Source of the DNA: TMED14 sp002167805
GTDB lineage: Bacteria; Bacteroidota; Bacteroidia; Flavobacteriales; Schleiferiaceae
Assembly: GCA_965655795.1 (NCBI GenBank)
Contig: CBFHHY010000001.1
Span: 248,001-312,000, forward strand
DNA length: 64,000 bases
Direction of reading: 5' to 3'
Part shown: in pieces, positions 26,401 to 33,695 of the stretch
How the letters are laid out: the number at the start of each line of letters is the position of its first letter
Numbering within the stretch: the first letter of the stretch is position 1
Notes under the pieces: model-generated
The model's database searches: none
What the model saw: only the letters and a program-made list of their open reading frames with translations
Told to the model about the DNA's origin: nothing
Program-made: the position numbers and the translations under genes

Positions 26401-26413
26401 GTTTAAACCGCAG

Positions 26414-27448
26414 CTAGCTTGAATACCAATTTTCAAGACTTTTTGATACTGACTCTTCTCGAAATTCATGAAATGTTTTGGGTTTATAGCTTGCTTTTAT
26501 TTCTTTCATTAATTGAATCAACTCTTTGGAAAAAAATGTTTTTCTGAATATCAGAGTATCTATATCTGTATAAACAGATTGAGGGCCGATACATGGAGTC
26601 GATATAACTTTTAATCCTCGCTCAAGTGCCTCACCGATGACCATACTGAAGGTCTCTATTTTGCTATTGACAATTAATATGTCATGAGACCACATCTCTT
26701 CATGGACTTGACTTTGATCTTTTCTACCTTTCCAAATAACATTCTTAAGAAGTCTATATTTATTCTTAAGGCTCTTCGTATCTTTTCCATCACCAACAAG
26801 AGTCAGAATATCTTCACTAAAACTGAGAGAGTGTACTGCCCAAGCGTCTAGAATACCAGATATTCCCTTAGTTTTATCTATTATATCCCCGACAAAAAGA
26901 AAATTACGGTTGGTTTTTGTGTTTATTTTTTTGGAATGCGAATTTTTAAAACTTGGTTCCTTAAGAATATTGGGAATGTATCTAACATTGCCAAATTTTT
27001 CTATCTTTTCTTTTAGTGCTGGCGAGACGGCACTTCTTAAGTCTGAGATCAGTGCAGTTAGTTTTGCCCCGATTGGAGGTCTTTTAAACCAATGGCTCTG
27101 ATGCTCTGTAACTGCAAATTTTATTTGATTTCCAAAGTGAAATTTTAACTTTATTAAAATGTAAGCGGTATCCCATGATCCTCCGTGAATATGCAATATA
27201 TCACAGCTTCCTATGGTTTTTAATGCTGATTTTACAGATTTATATTTTTGAACCCAGCCCAATGGGCCTTTTCTTGAAGCGTTATAAATTATTGATTCTT
27301 TATCGCTGTCAATAGGCTTTTTCCCAAGAATGACAACTATTGTTTCATTTCCTGTATTTTTTGATGCGCGGACATATGCCTCTATGAAGCTTCCATGTTG
27401 TGGGTCTTCTTTAGTCGGCCACATTCTGACCAAATGAATGATTCGCAT
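26414..27448 (-). CDS. GT4-like glycosyltransferase
   Basis: A GT-B glycosyltransferase of 344 residues. The N-terminal half has HLVRMWP and a donor-independent pocket with HIHGGSWDTAYIL. The C-terminal half has FVGDIIDKTKGISGILDAW, LVGDGKD, VIWKGRKDQSQVHEEMW and the acidic patch SKIETFSMVIGEALERGLKV, the E-x7-E feature of family 4. It probably builds surface polysaccharide or lipid glycan. The gene is alone, convergent with bshB1, and faces away from tRNA-His. Confidence 0.88.
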   Translation of the reverse strand: MRIIHLVRMWPTKEDPQHGSFIEAYVRASKNTGNETIVVILGKKPIDSDKESIIYNASRKGPLGWVQKYKSVKSALKTIGSCDILHIHGGSWDTAYILIKLKFHFGNQIKFAVTEHQSHWFKRPPIGAKLTALISDLRSAVSPALKEKIEKFGNVRYIPNILKEPSFKNSHSKKINTKTNRNFLFVGDIIDKTKGISGILDAWAVHSLSFSEDILTLVGDGKDTKSLKNKYRLLKNVIWKGRKDQSQVHEEMWSHDILIVNSKIETFSMVIGEALERGLKVISTPCIGPQSVYTDIDTLIFRKTFFSKELIQLMKEIKASYKPKTFHEFREESVSKSLENWYSS

Positions 27449-27524
27449 TAAAGTTTTGTTAAAACGATTTGAAAGTTATATGGAATAAAACTAAGATTAT
27501 TTTTTCGCTATCCAAGATTATACA

Positions 27525-27554
27525 TTGCAACCGTTATTCTTCGCATTATATTTG
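27525..27554 (+). promoter_or_regulatory. Bacteroidota-type promoter of tRNA-His
   Basis: TTG at 27525-27527, a 19-base spacer, then TATATTTG at 27547-27554 fits the Bacteroidota TTG/TAnnTTTG consensus exactly. The -7 box ends 11 bases before the tRNA. Confidence 0.8.
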
Positions 27555-27565
27555 CCGACCATAAT

Positions 27566-27641
27566 GGTGGTTGTAGCTCAGTTGGTTAGAGCGCCTGATT
27601 GTGGTTCAGGAGGTCGTGGGTTCGAGACCCATCTTCCACCC
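27566..27641 (+). tRNA. tRNA-His (anticodon GTG)
   Basis: A complete cloverleaf: D arm GCTC/GAGC, anticodon stem CCTGA/TCAGG with loop TTGTGGT (anticodon GTG), and T arm GTGGG/CCCAT. An extra G before the acceptor opposes C73, as expected for His. The acceptor GTGGTTG pairs with CTTCCAC except at two T-T positions (5-68 and 6-67), which is unusual. Confidence 0.93.
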
Positions 27642-27642
27642 T

Positions 27643-27672
27643 AAAAAGCCTCGTAGAAATGCGGGGCTTTTT
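27643..27672 (+). terminator. Terminator after tRNA-His
   Basis: An 11-bp stem, AAAAAGCCTCG with CGGGGCTTTTT (one T-G wobble), and an 8-base loop TAGAAATG, ending in five T residues right after the tRNA. It matches the hairpin after tRNA-Arg at 27 of 30 positions. Confidence 0.85.
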
Positions 27673-27735
27673 GCTTAACCTTTAATAATTTTTCACTTCA
27701 AAAGGCTCGTATCTTTATTTTTGATAAAACATGGA

Positions 27736-28872
27736 ATGATAAAGTATCTATTTCTTGCGATACTAGGGTTTAATTTGAGTCTTAATGCTCAGGTTAAAAA
27801 ACAGTTTAATGATTTTCTTTTTAGGAATTATTTTGATCGTATCCTTAATGATTCCTCAGACCCCTCTGCTCCAAAGCTTATAAATTATCCAACATTAGCT
27901 TATTCGCCTGAAACTCGTTGGGAAGTGGGTCTATCTAGTTTGTTAATCTATTCGGCAAATAGAGATCTAAACAATAGGCTAAGTGAAATAAAAGCGTTTA
28001 CATTTTACACTCTGGAGGATCAATACGGCATTTGGCTTGATCATGCTGTCTACTCAGATAGAAATAAATGGTTTCTCTACGGGAGAGCCAGATATCAAAG
28101 CTTTCCTTTATTTTATTATGGAATTGGACCGAATAGTCCCTCTGAATATACTTCAAGGATTGATGGTGAATATACTTTATTTAGAGAAAGGTTGCTACGT
28201 GAGTTCTTGCCCTCGCTATATATTGGAATTGAATGGGATTTTCAACGTCTAACAAATGTTCAATATGAACAGGTATCTCCGGGGTATGCGATGCCAGAAG
28301 TTGGGAAAATGGGTTCTACAAACATGGGACTCGGATTAGGGATCCTTTATGATAACATTCATAACGCCATGAATCCAAGAAAGGGAATATACAGTGAATG
28401 GGCATTTCTAAATTATTCTGACAGGTTATTAGGTAATCATAATATGTTCACTTATCTTTTTGATAATAGGTTCTATAAACCTATTAAATCAAATACTGTA
28501 TTTGCTGCTCAACTATATGGTCAATTTACCAATGGAGACGTACCATTTAATATGTTGTCACTTATGGGTGGTGAAAGTTTAATGAGGGGTTATTATTTGG
28601 GTCGATATAGAGATAATAATCTCATTGCTGGGCAAATTGAGTATCGGATTTTACCTTTTGATTTTTCGAGTAGGTGGGGGGCGAGTTTATTTGCAGCAAC
28701 TGGACAAGTATTCAGTCAACAAAATAGTTTTAATATGGGCAGTTTTCTACCCACTGGAGGCTTCGGTCTGAGATATCTTATTTTTCCACAAAAGGATATT
28801 TATACTCGAATAGATATCGCATTTACTCGTGAGGGTAGTGGAGTTTATTTTTTTATTGGTGAAGCTTTTTAG
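27736..28872 (+). CDS. Omp85-type outer-membrane barrel without POTRA domains
   Basis: The ATG at 27736 gives a clean signal peptide (IKYLFLAILGFNLSLNAQ); a TTG 15 bases upstream is possible. The 378-residue product is almost all barrel. It has the diagnostic Omp85 segment GGESLMRGYYLGRYRDNN near residue 275, DNIHNAMNPRKGIYSEW near 212, and ends in Phe like an outer-membrane protein. No POTRA repeat is present; before the barrel there are only about 40 residues. Such short D15-barrel proteins are known in Bacteroidota but their role is unclear. It could be a transporter or lipid-linked porin. Confidence 0.82.
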   Translation: MIKYLFLAILGFNLSLNAQVKKQFNDFLFRNYFDRILNDSSDPSAPKLINYPTLAYSPETRWEVGLSSLLIYSANRDLNNRLSEIKAFTFYTLEDQYGIWLDHAVYSDRNKWFLYGRARYQSFPLFYYGIGPNSPSEYTSRIDGEYTLFRERLLREFLPSLYIGIEWDFQRLTNVQYEQVSPGYAMPEVGKMGSTNMGLGLGILYDNIHNAMNPRKGIYSEWAFLNYSDRLLGNHNMFTYLFDNRFYKPIKSNTVFAAQLYGQFTNGDVPFNMLSLMGGESLMRGYYLGRYRDNNLIAGQIEYRILPFDFSSRWGASLFAATGQVFSQQNSFNMGSFLPTGGFGLRYLIFPQKDIYTRIDIAFTREGSGVYFFIGEAF

Positions 28873-28883
28873 ATATATTTTAT

Positions 28884-28913
28884 AAAAAAGAACCCCAAAA
28901 GAGGTTACTTTTT
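28884..28913. terminator. Weak bidirectional terminator
   Basis: AAAAAGAACC is opposed by GGTTACTTTTT with one bulged base, between convergent genes. The stem is short and imperfect, so the call is tentative. Confidence 0.35.
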
Positions 28914-28922
28914 ATTTCGTAA

Positions 28923-29117
28923 TTATTTTCTCTTTTTCATTTCTTTTTCTGGGAATCGACCATAATTCCCCATTCCATCATAGTCGACAGAATCATCTTC
29001 TACGTCTGGATAGTTTGATTCTCTTTGTTTTCTGTTCTGAGTGATGATATTCCAAATCAGGAAATATAAATAGCCCGAAAAGATTACAAATCCGACAATA
29101 AACATTTCTATATTCAT
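28923..29117 (-). CDS. Small single-pass membrane protein, paralogue A
   Basis: A 64-residue protein with one N-terminal helix (MFIVGFVIFSGYLYFLIWNI) and a charged cytoplasmic tail that ends basic (EKEMKKRK). Its first 24 residues match those of the 41-residue protein just upstream at 16 positions, so the two arose by tandem duplication. Its ATG overlaps the upstream stop (ATGA). No family is recognised. The tail alternates acidic (VEDDSVDYDGM) and basic stretches. Confidence 0.75.
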   Translation of the reverse strand: MNIEMFIVGFVIFSGYLYFLIWNIITQNRKQRESNYPDVEDDSVDYDGMGNYGRFPEKEMKKRK

Positions 29118-29239
29118 AGCTTCTTGTATAAAAGGTTTTTTTTATTATTTGATTGAAATTCGTTGAAAATATTTTTTATTAAAAAAAACAAATAGCATGA
29201 AAAAATCAGGAATCCTACTAAAAAAATACCATTATTCAT
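29114..29239 (-). CDS. Very small membrane protein, paralogue B
   Basis: A 41-codon gene filling the gap between two small genes: it starts three bases after the stop of the upstream 62-residue gene and its stop overlaps the next ATG. The sequence is one hydrophobic helix (IFLVGFLIFSCYLFFLI) and a basic tail (NNKKNLLYKK). The similarity to paralogue A (VGF-IFS-YL-FLI-NI shared) supports real translation. Function unknown. Confidence 0.7.
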   Translation of the reverse strand: MNNGIFLVGFLIFSCYLFFLIKNIFNEFQSNNKKNLLYKKL

Positions 29240-29242
29240 GGG

Positions 29243-29431
29243 TTATTTAATTACCGGATTTCTCCTTTGTCTAATTGCAATTGCGAATAATAAAATAGTT
29301 CCAGGCCAATGTGCAGAATATTGGGCTTCCTCTAATCTTCCCATCAAACCCAGCCCAATAGAGTACATCATGCATATAAATGCAAAAATTATTGGGTAAT
29401 AAGTGGAAATAAACTGACTTGTTTTCTTCAT
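29243..29431 (-). CDS. Small membrane protein heading a three-gene cluster
   Basis: A 62-residue protein with two likely membrane helices (YYPIIFAFICMMYSIGLGLM and TILLFAIAIR), a positively charged N-terminus and a basic C-terminus. No known motif. It is the first of three tightly spaced small membrane-protein genes. The spacing to the next gene is three bases, so they very likely form one transcript. It lies divergent from tRNA-Arg. Confidence 0.65.
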   Translation of the reverse strand: MKKTSQFISTYYPIIFAFICMMYSIGLGLMGRLEEAQYSAHWPGTILLFAIAIRQRRNPVIK

Positions 29432-29502
29432 TTTAATTGAATTTTATTGTTCGACTAAGTTAATAAAGACAAATCGTTATCAAACTCATGTTTTTATATC
29501 AT

Positions 29503-29510
29503 AAATTCGC
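29503..29510 (+). promoter_or_regulatory. Likely -7 box of tRNA-Arg
   Basis: TAAATTCG differs from TAnnTTTG at one base and lies 12 bases before the tRNA, the same distance as in tRNA-His. No clear TTG is found 19 bases upstream. Confidence 0.4.
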
Positions 29511-29522
29511 GGTTCAGTTAAT

Positions 29523-29596
29523 GGCTCCGTAGCTCAGCTGAATAGAGCATCTGACTTCGGATCAGACGGTCATAGGTTTGAATCCTATCGGAGTCA
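29523..29596 (+). tRNA. tRNA-Arg (anticodon TCG)
   Basis: Full cloverleaf of 74 bases: acceptor GGCTCCG/CGGAGTC with one G-T wobble and discriminator A, D arm GCTC/GAGC, anticodon stem TCTGA/TCAGA with loop CTTCGGA (anticodon TCG, reads CGA), and T arm ATAGG/CCTAT. Confidence 0.94.
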
Positions 29597-29597
29597 C

Positions 29598-29629
29598 AAA
29601 AAAGCCTTGTAGCAATACGGGGCTTTTTT
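29598..29629 (+). terminator. Terminator after tRNA-Arg
   Basis: A stem of AAAAAAGCC with GGCTTTTTT extended by wobble pairs, loop TAGCAATA, and a T-run, starting two bases after the tRNA. Nearly identical to the tRNA-His terminator. Confidence 0.85.
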
Positions 29630-29687
29630 ATTGACGGGTATTGGTTTAATTTTGAAATTCAAATCCATTTAAATTAAAAGAAAAAAA

Positions 29688-30668
29688 TTGAAAAGAATTT
29701 TACTCACAGCAAGTTTGTTTTTCGGATTTACAGCATTTTCCCAAACTGTATATATGCCTACCTTACCATCAACAAATATTACATATCCAACTTCTACCTT
29801 ATCTGATACCATTAATCAGTCCACGCAGGGCCCTTGGGATTTTTCTGGGGTGACAACAACAGGTATGGGTTCGATTACATATCAACCTATTGCTAATTCT
29901 GCTTTTGCGAGTTCTTATCCTAATGCTACTCATGTTAAAATTGAAGGGGGAGAACAATTTTTCTTGGGATTTGAAACCGATAAATCTACATTTCATGGAG
30001 AAAGAACAGTCATCATAACTAGCTACCCAACTCCTTTAATTTTAATGCCCTACCCATTTTCAGTTGGAGATGTGCACAATCACTCGAGGACTCAAATCCC
30101 TTTTACATGTACTGGCTGCCCCCCCGCTATGTATAGAAATGATGCGGTGAATATTCAAGCTTTGGCATCTGGGACCCTAACGATGCCAGATAATACTGTA
30201 CATAATAATGCCACTTTAGTTATAAATACTCGGACTTTTAATGACGGTCAAACTGGATCATCTAAATGCGATCTATTGTTAAAGCAATACCAATGGTGGG
30301 TATCGGGTTATCCTTTTCCAGTTGTGCAGTCTATTGAATTTACTTCCGGTCAGTTCTGTCCTCCGAATATAGATTATAGAGAATCTAAATTTTTGGTAGG
30401 AAATCCAAGTGTTGGAATTGATGAGGCTGAATCAAGCATGGCTTCTATTTACCCAAATCCAACGAATGATATTTTAAATTTAAATTTCATGTCTTCAGAA
30501 AATACTGAAAATAAATTTATAATTAAAGATGCTACTGGCAGGGCCGTTTCACAGGGTGTTATTACCACAGGGGTTAAGAATATAAATGTCCAGAATTTGG
30601 CTAAAGGAGTTTATACATTAACACTTGTTGCTGATGATAAAACAGTTTTGAGATTTATTAAACGATAA
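29688..30668 (+). CDS. Secreted protein with T9SS C-terminal sorting domain
   Basis: TTG is used as start: there is no in-frame ATG before the signal peptide (KRILLTASLFFGFTAFSQ), and the Sec signal begins immediately. The 326-residue product has a beta-rich core with two Cys-x2-Cys-like spots (TCTGC) and no enzyme motif. The last 75 residues form a type A sorting domain (SIYPNPTNDILNLNF, then KDATGR, LAKGVYTLTLVADDKTVLRF and basic end), which would target it to the surface by type IX secretion. The role of the core is unknown. Confidence 0.87.
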   Translation: MKRILLTASLFFGFTAFSQTVYMPTLPSTNITYPTSTLSDTINQSTQGPWDFSGVTTTGMGSITYQPIANSAFASSYPNATHVKIEGGEQFFLGFETDKSTFHGERTVIITSYPTPLILMPYPFSVGDVHNHSRTQIPFTCTGCPPAMYRNDAVNIQALASGTLTMPDNTVHNNATLVINTRTFNDGQTGSSKCDLLLKQYQWWVSGYPFPVVQSIEFTSGQFCPPNIDYRESKFLVGNPSVGIDEAESSMASIYPNPTNDILNLNFMSSENTENKFIIKDATGRAVSQGVITTGVKNINVQNLAKGVYTLTLVADDKTVLRFIKR

Positions 30669-30696
30669 TCACCGTTTTAATCTTTTGGTTTTATAG

Positions 30697-30810
30697 AGTC
30701 CTCCTCCGAAATTTCAATCGAAATATAACTATTTACCAATTAAAGGAAGTAAAGAAGCAGATTTGTTAGATATTCTCTATAAGCCAATAGATTGCTTAAA
30801 ATTTGAATGA
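30697..30810 (+). pseudogene. Possible orphan coding remnant
   Basis: A 37-codon open frame with no start codon near its beginning that nonetheless reads like protein (PIKGSKEADLLDILYKP). It lies in the longest gene-free gap of the window (30669-30913), where I see nothing else. It could be chance. I report it only so the gap is accounted for. Confidence 0.15.
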
Positions 30811-30913
30811 CAGTTAATGGGGCCCTTTAGACGAAAAATTATATATCGAAAGATCTTTGTAACTCCAATTAAATATCGAGTTATTAAATGAAAAATGTGC
30901 TCAGTGCATTATT

Positions 30914-31315
30914 TCATTGGTGAACACAACAATCTTCGTCGTCACATTGACAATATTTTAAATTGTAGAGGTGCAGTCCGCAAAGAGACGTAGCAGCTAA
31001 ATAAGTAAAAGCTTCTGCAATACGCGCAACTTCAAATAGTTCATTTAATATCAACGTTGTTAGAATTATCCATGCAAAAACTAATAAACGTTTTATGAGT
31101 AAATTCGTTGAGTTCTGAATAGATTGATAAACTGCAACTGCCGATATCGTTAAAAAAACATAGTTCAGTGACTTCCAAGCTGTAGGGGTCAGAAAACTTA
31201 TATTTATTAATTGAGTTTGAGTTAAAAAGAGAAGGGGGGTTAGGGCGCAATGGACCATACAAAGAGTTCCGGCGATAACACCTAAATAATCTGATTGAAT
31301 TTTAACTACTCTCAT
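30914..31315 (-). CDS. MerC domain membrane protein
   Basis: A 133-residue membrane protein with about four helices. The GTLCMVHCALTPLLF string near residue 16 matches the MerC domain Cys pair, which in MerC binds mercury, and the C-terminal tail is Cys/Asp-rich (YCQCDDEDCCVHQ), suggesting metal binding. In Bacteroidota such genes are often single and not part of a mer operon. No mer gene is nearby. It starts divergently from trmL across a 178-base gap. Confidence 0.83.
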   Translation of the reverse strand: MRVVKIQSDYLGVIAGTLCMVHCALTPLLFLTQTQLINISFLTPTAWKSLNYVFLTISAVAVYQSIQNSTNLLIKRLLVFAWIILTTLILNELFEVARIAEAFTYLAATSLCGLHLYNLKYCQCDDEDCCVHQ

Positions 31316-31459
31316 AATACATTCAAAATTTGAAGGCCAAAATTACACATTTTTATTCGACTTACCTTCATCAATTGTTTATCATAATCTTAAAAGTAGT
31401 CAAGTCACACTCCCCAGCTTTTTTATCTTTTCATTATACGTAACTATAAGCTTTTGAGA

Positions 31460-31467
31460 TAACTTTG
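31460..31467 (+). promoter_or_regulatory. -7 box upstream of trmL
   Basis: TAACTTTG matches TAnnTTTG, 26 bases before the ATG. No TTG is found at the expected -33 distance, so the call rests on one box. Confidence 0.4.
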
Positions 31468-31493
31468 ATTTTTGCTGTCAATTATAAGAAATT

Positions 31494-31946
31494 ATGGGAT
31501 TTAATATTGTGCTATTTGAACCTGAGATACCGAATAATACAGGTAATATAGGTCGCTTAGCATTGGCTACGAATTCAGTTTTGCATCTTGTAGGCCCATT
31601 AGGATTTGAGCTAACCGATACAAAGTTGAAAAGAGCAGGTCTTGATTATTGGAAGTATTTAAGTCTTCAATTCTACAACAATATTGAGGAGTTTTATTCT
31701 ACTAATCATAATAAAAACTTAATTTATTTGTCGAGTCATGCAACTCGAAGTTACTATGAGATTTCATTTGAAGAAAATATGTTTTTGGTTTTTGGCAAAG
31801 AGTCACAAGGTCTTCCAAAAGAGATAATTGAAAGAAATCATAGTAATTCCTTTAAAATTCCTATGTACAGTGAAAAAATAAGGAGCCTAAATTTGGCCAA
31901 TGCAGTTAGCATTGTTGTATATGAAGGATTAAGAAATTTGGAGTAA
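31494..31946 (+). CDS. trmL: tRNA (cytidine/uridine-34 2'-O)-methyltransferase
   Basis: A small SPOUT enzyme (150 residues, the family norm) that methylates the wobble base ribose of tRNA-Leu. It has FEPEIPNNTGNIGRLALAT near residue 8, the knot-forming FGKESQGLP near 100, and IPMYSEKIRSLNLANAVSIV near 120, all TrmL signatures. The neighbours are not related. No extra domain is present. Confidence 0.95.
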   Translation: MGFNIVLFEPEIPNNTGNIGRLALATNSVLHLVGPLGFELTDTKLKRAGLDYWKYLSLQFYNNIEEFYSTNHNKNLIYLSSHATRSYYEISFEENMFLVFGKESQGLPKEIIERNHSNSFKIPMYSEKIRSLNLANAVSIVVYEGLRNLE

Positions 31947-31972
31947 CCTTGTCGATTAAATATTTGTAATCT

Positions 31973-32665
31973 TTATTTTTTATTTTTTTCTTTAAAAGAA
32001 TTCACCTCTTCGACATACGCAGCACTAATTAAACCTGCAGGAATTGCTATCAGCCCCACTCCAATAAATGCCAAGGATGTAGCTATGACTTTGCCCATTA
32101 TTGTAACTGGGTAAATGTCGCCATACCCGACTGTTGTGAGTGTAGCGACAGCCCACCAGATGGATCTACCCATATCTGCAAAAGCCTCTGGCTGTGCATC
32201 GTTTTCAGCATAGTACATAAGGATTCCAGCTAAAACAATAGCTATTATACTTGTAAAGAAAGTAACACCTACTTCCACGCGAATAGATTTTACAACAGAC
32301 AGAAGAGTCCTTATCGCTTTACTGTGTCTTCCTATTTTAAAAATTAGTAGCAGTCTAAATAGTCTTAAAACTCTAAATGACCTAGAATCAATTGATATTA
32401 TAAAAGGTAAAATGAAAGGAATAATAGCAAGAAGGTCAATGATTCCAAAAAATGAAAAAACATAAGATCTCCAAGAGCGTTTTCGGGCTGCATTAATAGT
32501 TCGATATATATATTCTGCTGTGAAAAGGATATAAGTAATCGTTTGAAAGATATTTAGATATCTACCGTATTTTGAATTAATGCTTTCAAATGATTCTGCT
32601 ATGATTGACACAATACTCAGTAAAATGAGCGTGTATACAATTCTGTCAAAAAAACTTTTATTCAT
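31973..32665 (-). CDS. Voltage-gated-like potassium channel
   Basis: A six-helix ion channel of 230 residues. The S4-like helix has regular Arg (SFRVLRLFRLLLIFKIGRHS, about residue 96-115), so voltage sensing is plausible. The pore loop carries the K+ selectivity filter TTVGYGDIYP near residue 177, between two helices. No cytoplasmic RCK or cyclic-nucleotide domain follows. The gene is alone and its product probably sits in the inner membrane. Confidence 0.92.
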   Translation of the reverse strand: MNKSFFDRIVYTLILLSIVSIIAESFESINSKYGRYLNIFQTITYILFTAEYIYRTINAARKRSWRSYVFSFFGIIDLLAIIPFILPFIISIDSRSFRVLRLFRLLLIFKIGRHSKAIRTLLSVVKSIRVEVGVTFFTSIIAIVLAGILMYYAENDAQPEAFADMGRSIWWAVATLTTVGYGDIYPVTIMGKVIATSLAFIGVGLIAIPAGLISAAYVEEVNSFKEKNKK

Positions 32666-32772
32666 GGCTCGAAGATAAAAATAACCCTTTTTAGCTGATA
32701 AATATTGTAAAATTAATAGAATATTCCATGTGTTTATATGGTTCTATTAAAATTATTCTTGTTCGAAAATAT

Positions 32773-32825
32773 GGGTATTTATTAATTTTTTTGGGGTATT
32801 TATTAATTTTTTTGGGGTATTTATA
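32773..32825. repeat. Tandem repeat, 21-base unit
   Basis: Unit GGGTATTTATTAATTTTTTTG is present twice exactly (32773-32793, 32794-32814) followed by 11 matching bases of a third copy. It lies just upstream of the 32877 gene and ends about 15 bases before its likely -7 box. Confidence 0.9.
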
Positions 32826-32840
32826 AATACTTCCAGGATA

Positions 32841-32848
32841 TATTTTTG
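32841..32848 (+). promoter_or_regulatory. -7 box of the 32877 gene
   Basis: TATTTTTG matches TAnnTTTG 28 bases before the ATG. The nearest TTG at 32812-32814, in the tandem repeat, is 26 bases away, longer than the usual 19. Confidence 0.4.
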
Positions 32849-32876
32849 ATTTTTAATCAACAAATACAAATAAAAC

Positions 32877-33530
32877 ATGAAAAATAAATTTACAATTCTA
32901 GGAATCGCTCTTTTTTTTAGTTTTTCAGTTTCGGCTCAAGAATTTGCAAAAAATTCAGTTAGTATAAACACATCAGGACCTATTCAAGCCTTTGGATTCG
33001 CATGGGGTCATCAATTGACACCAAAAACTACGTTAACTGTTTTTTATGGACAGGGAGTTCCGAATTCAATAGAAAATTTTGATTGGGAACCAACAGATGC
33101 TGATGGTAACCCAAATACCGAAAGTGCATTATATGGAGTTGAATTTGACGCTGAGTTTGGTACAAATAGCTCATGGCAGGGAGTTAATCTAAATTATCGC
33201 CCTTTTGATAATTTTGATGCTTTTAGAGTTGTCTTTGGTGGTGGTGTTGGAAGTCTAGGTGGGACATTAGTAGATCCTGAAGGAGCAAGATATCTAGTTC
33301 GCGGGGGAGGAACTTTTTCATACTTAGGTCTCGGATATGGTTTAAAGCCAGTAAAAGGGTTTCAATGGGGAGTTGATTTGGGGATACTCAGAACAGGAAC
33401 TTTTGAAGTGAGTTGGGTTCCTGGAGCCACGGGTAATCAAACTTGGGCAAGAGGAATCGCGATAACAGAACAGGCTAATTCTGGCCACTGGATACCGAAT
33501 CTTCAACTTACTATTGGTTGGGGTTTTTAA
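32877..33530 (+). CDS. Putative outer-membrane beta-barrel protein
   Basis: A 217-residue protein with signal peptide ILGIALFFSFSVSAQ. The mature part alternates aromatic and small residues in strands (FAWGHQLTPKTTLTVFYG, FRVVFGGGVGS, FSYLGLGYGL) and ends NLQLTIGWGF with a C-terminal Phe, as outer-membrane barrels do. About eight strands fit its length. No family is recognised. It follows a 21-base tandem repeat and ends in a strong terminator, so it is transcribed alone. Confidence 0.72.
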   Translation: MKNKFTILGIALFFSFSVSAQEFAKNSVSINTSGPIQAFGFAWGHQLTPKTTLTVFYGQGVPNSIENFDWEPTDADGNPNTESALYGVEFDAEFGTNSSWQGVNLNYRPFDNFDAFRVVFGGGVGSLGGTLVDPEGARYLVRGGGTFSYLGLGYGLKPVKGFQWGVDLGILRTGTFEVSWVPGATGNQTWARGIAITEQANSGHWIPNLQLTIGWGF

Positions 33531-33552
33531 ACAAAATATATACACGTAAATC

Positions 33553-33579
33553 AAAACCAGGCATATGGCCTGGTTTTTT
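33553..33579 (+). terminator. Rho-independent terminator
   Basis: A 10-bp stem, AAAACCAGGC with GCCTGGTTTT, loop of about five bases, then extra T residues, 22 bases after the barrel gene. Confidence 0.88.
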
Positions 33580-33643
33580 ATTGGTATTTACTAAATATTC
33601 TAAATCTTTATTTAATGATCACTTATTATTATTTAGTAACAAT

Positions 33644-33675
33644 AAAAAAGGCCACCCAAACAGGATGGCCTTTTT
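33644..33675. terminator. Bidirectional terminator before the 33.7-39.6 kb locus end
   Basis: AAAAAGGCCA is opposed by TGGCCTTTTT around a 10-base loop. It lies 21 bases past the end of the T9SS hydrolase gene on the minus strand and can serve both strands. Confidence 0.82.
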
Positions 33676-33695
33676 CGAAAGATTTTAGAAATTAA

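Noticed and set aside
26399..26410. Palindrome GGTTTAAACC between bshB1 and the GT4 gene
   Set aside because: A 10-base palindrome between convergent genes with no T-run or promoter nearby; likely chance.
29688..29690. An upstream ATG for the T9SS protein
   Set aside because: No in-frame ATG precedes the signal peptide; TTG gives a normal signal at once, so the non-ATG start is kept.
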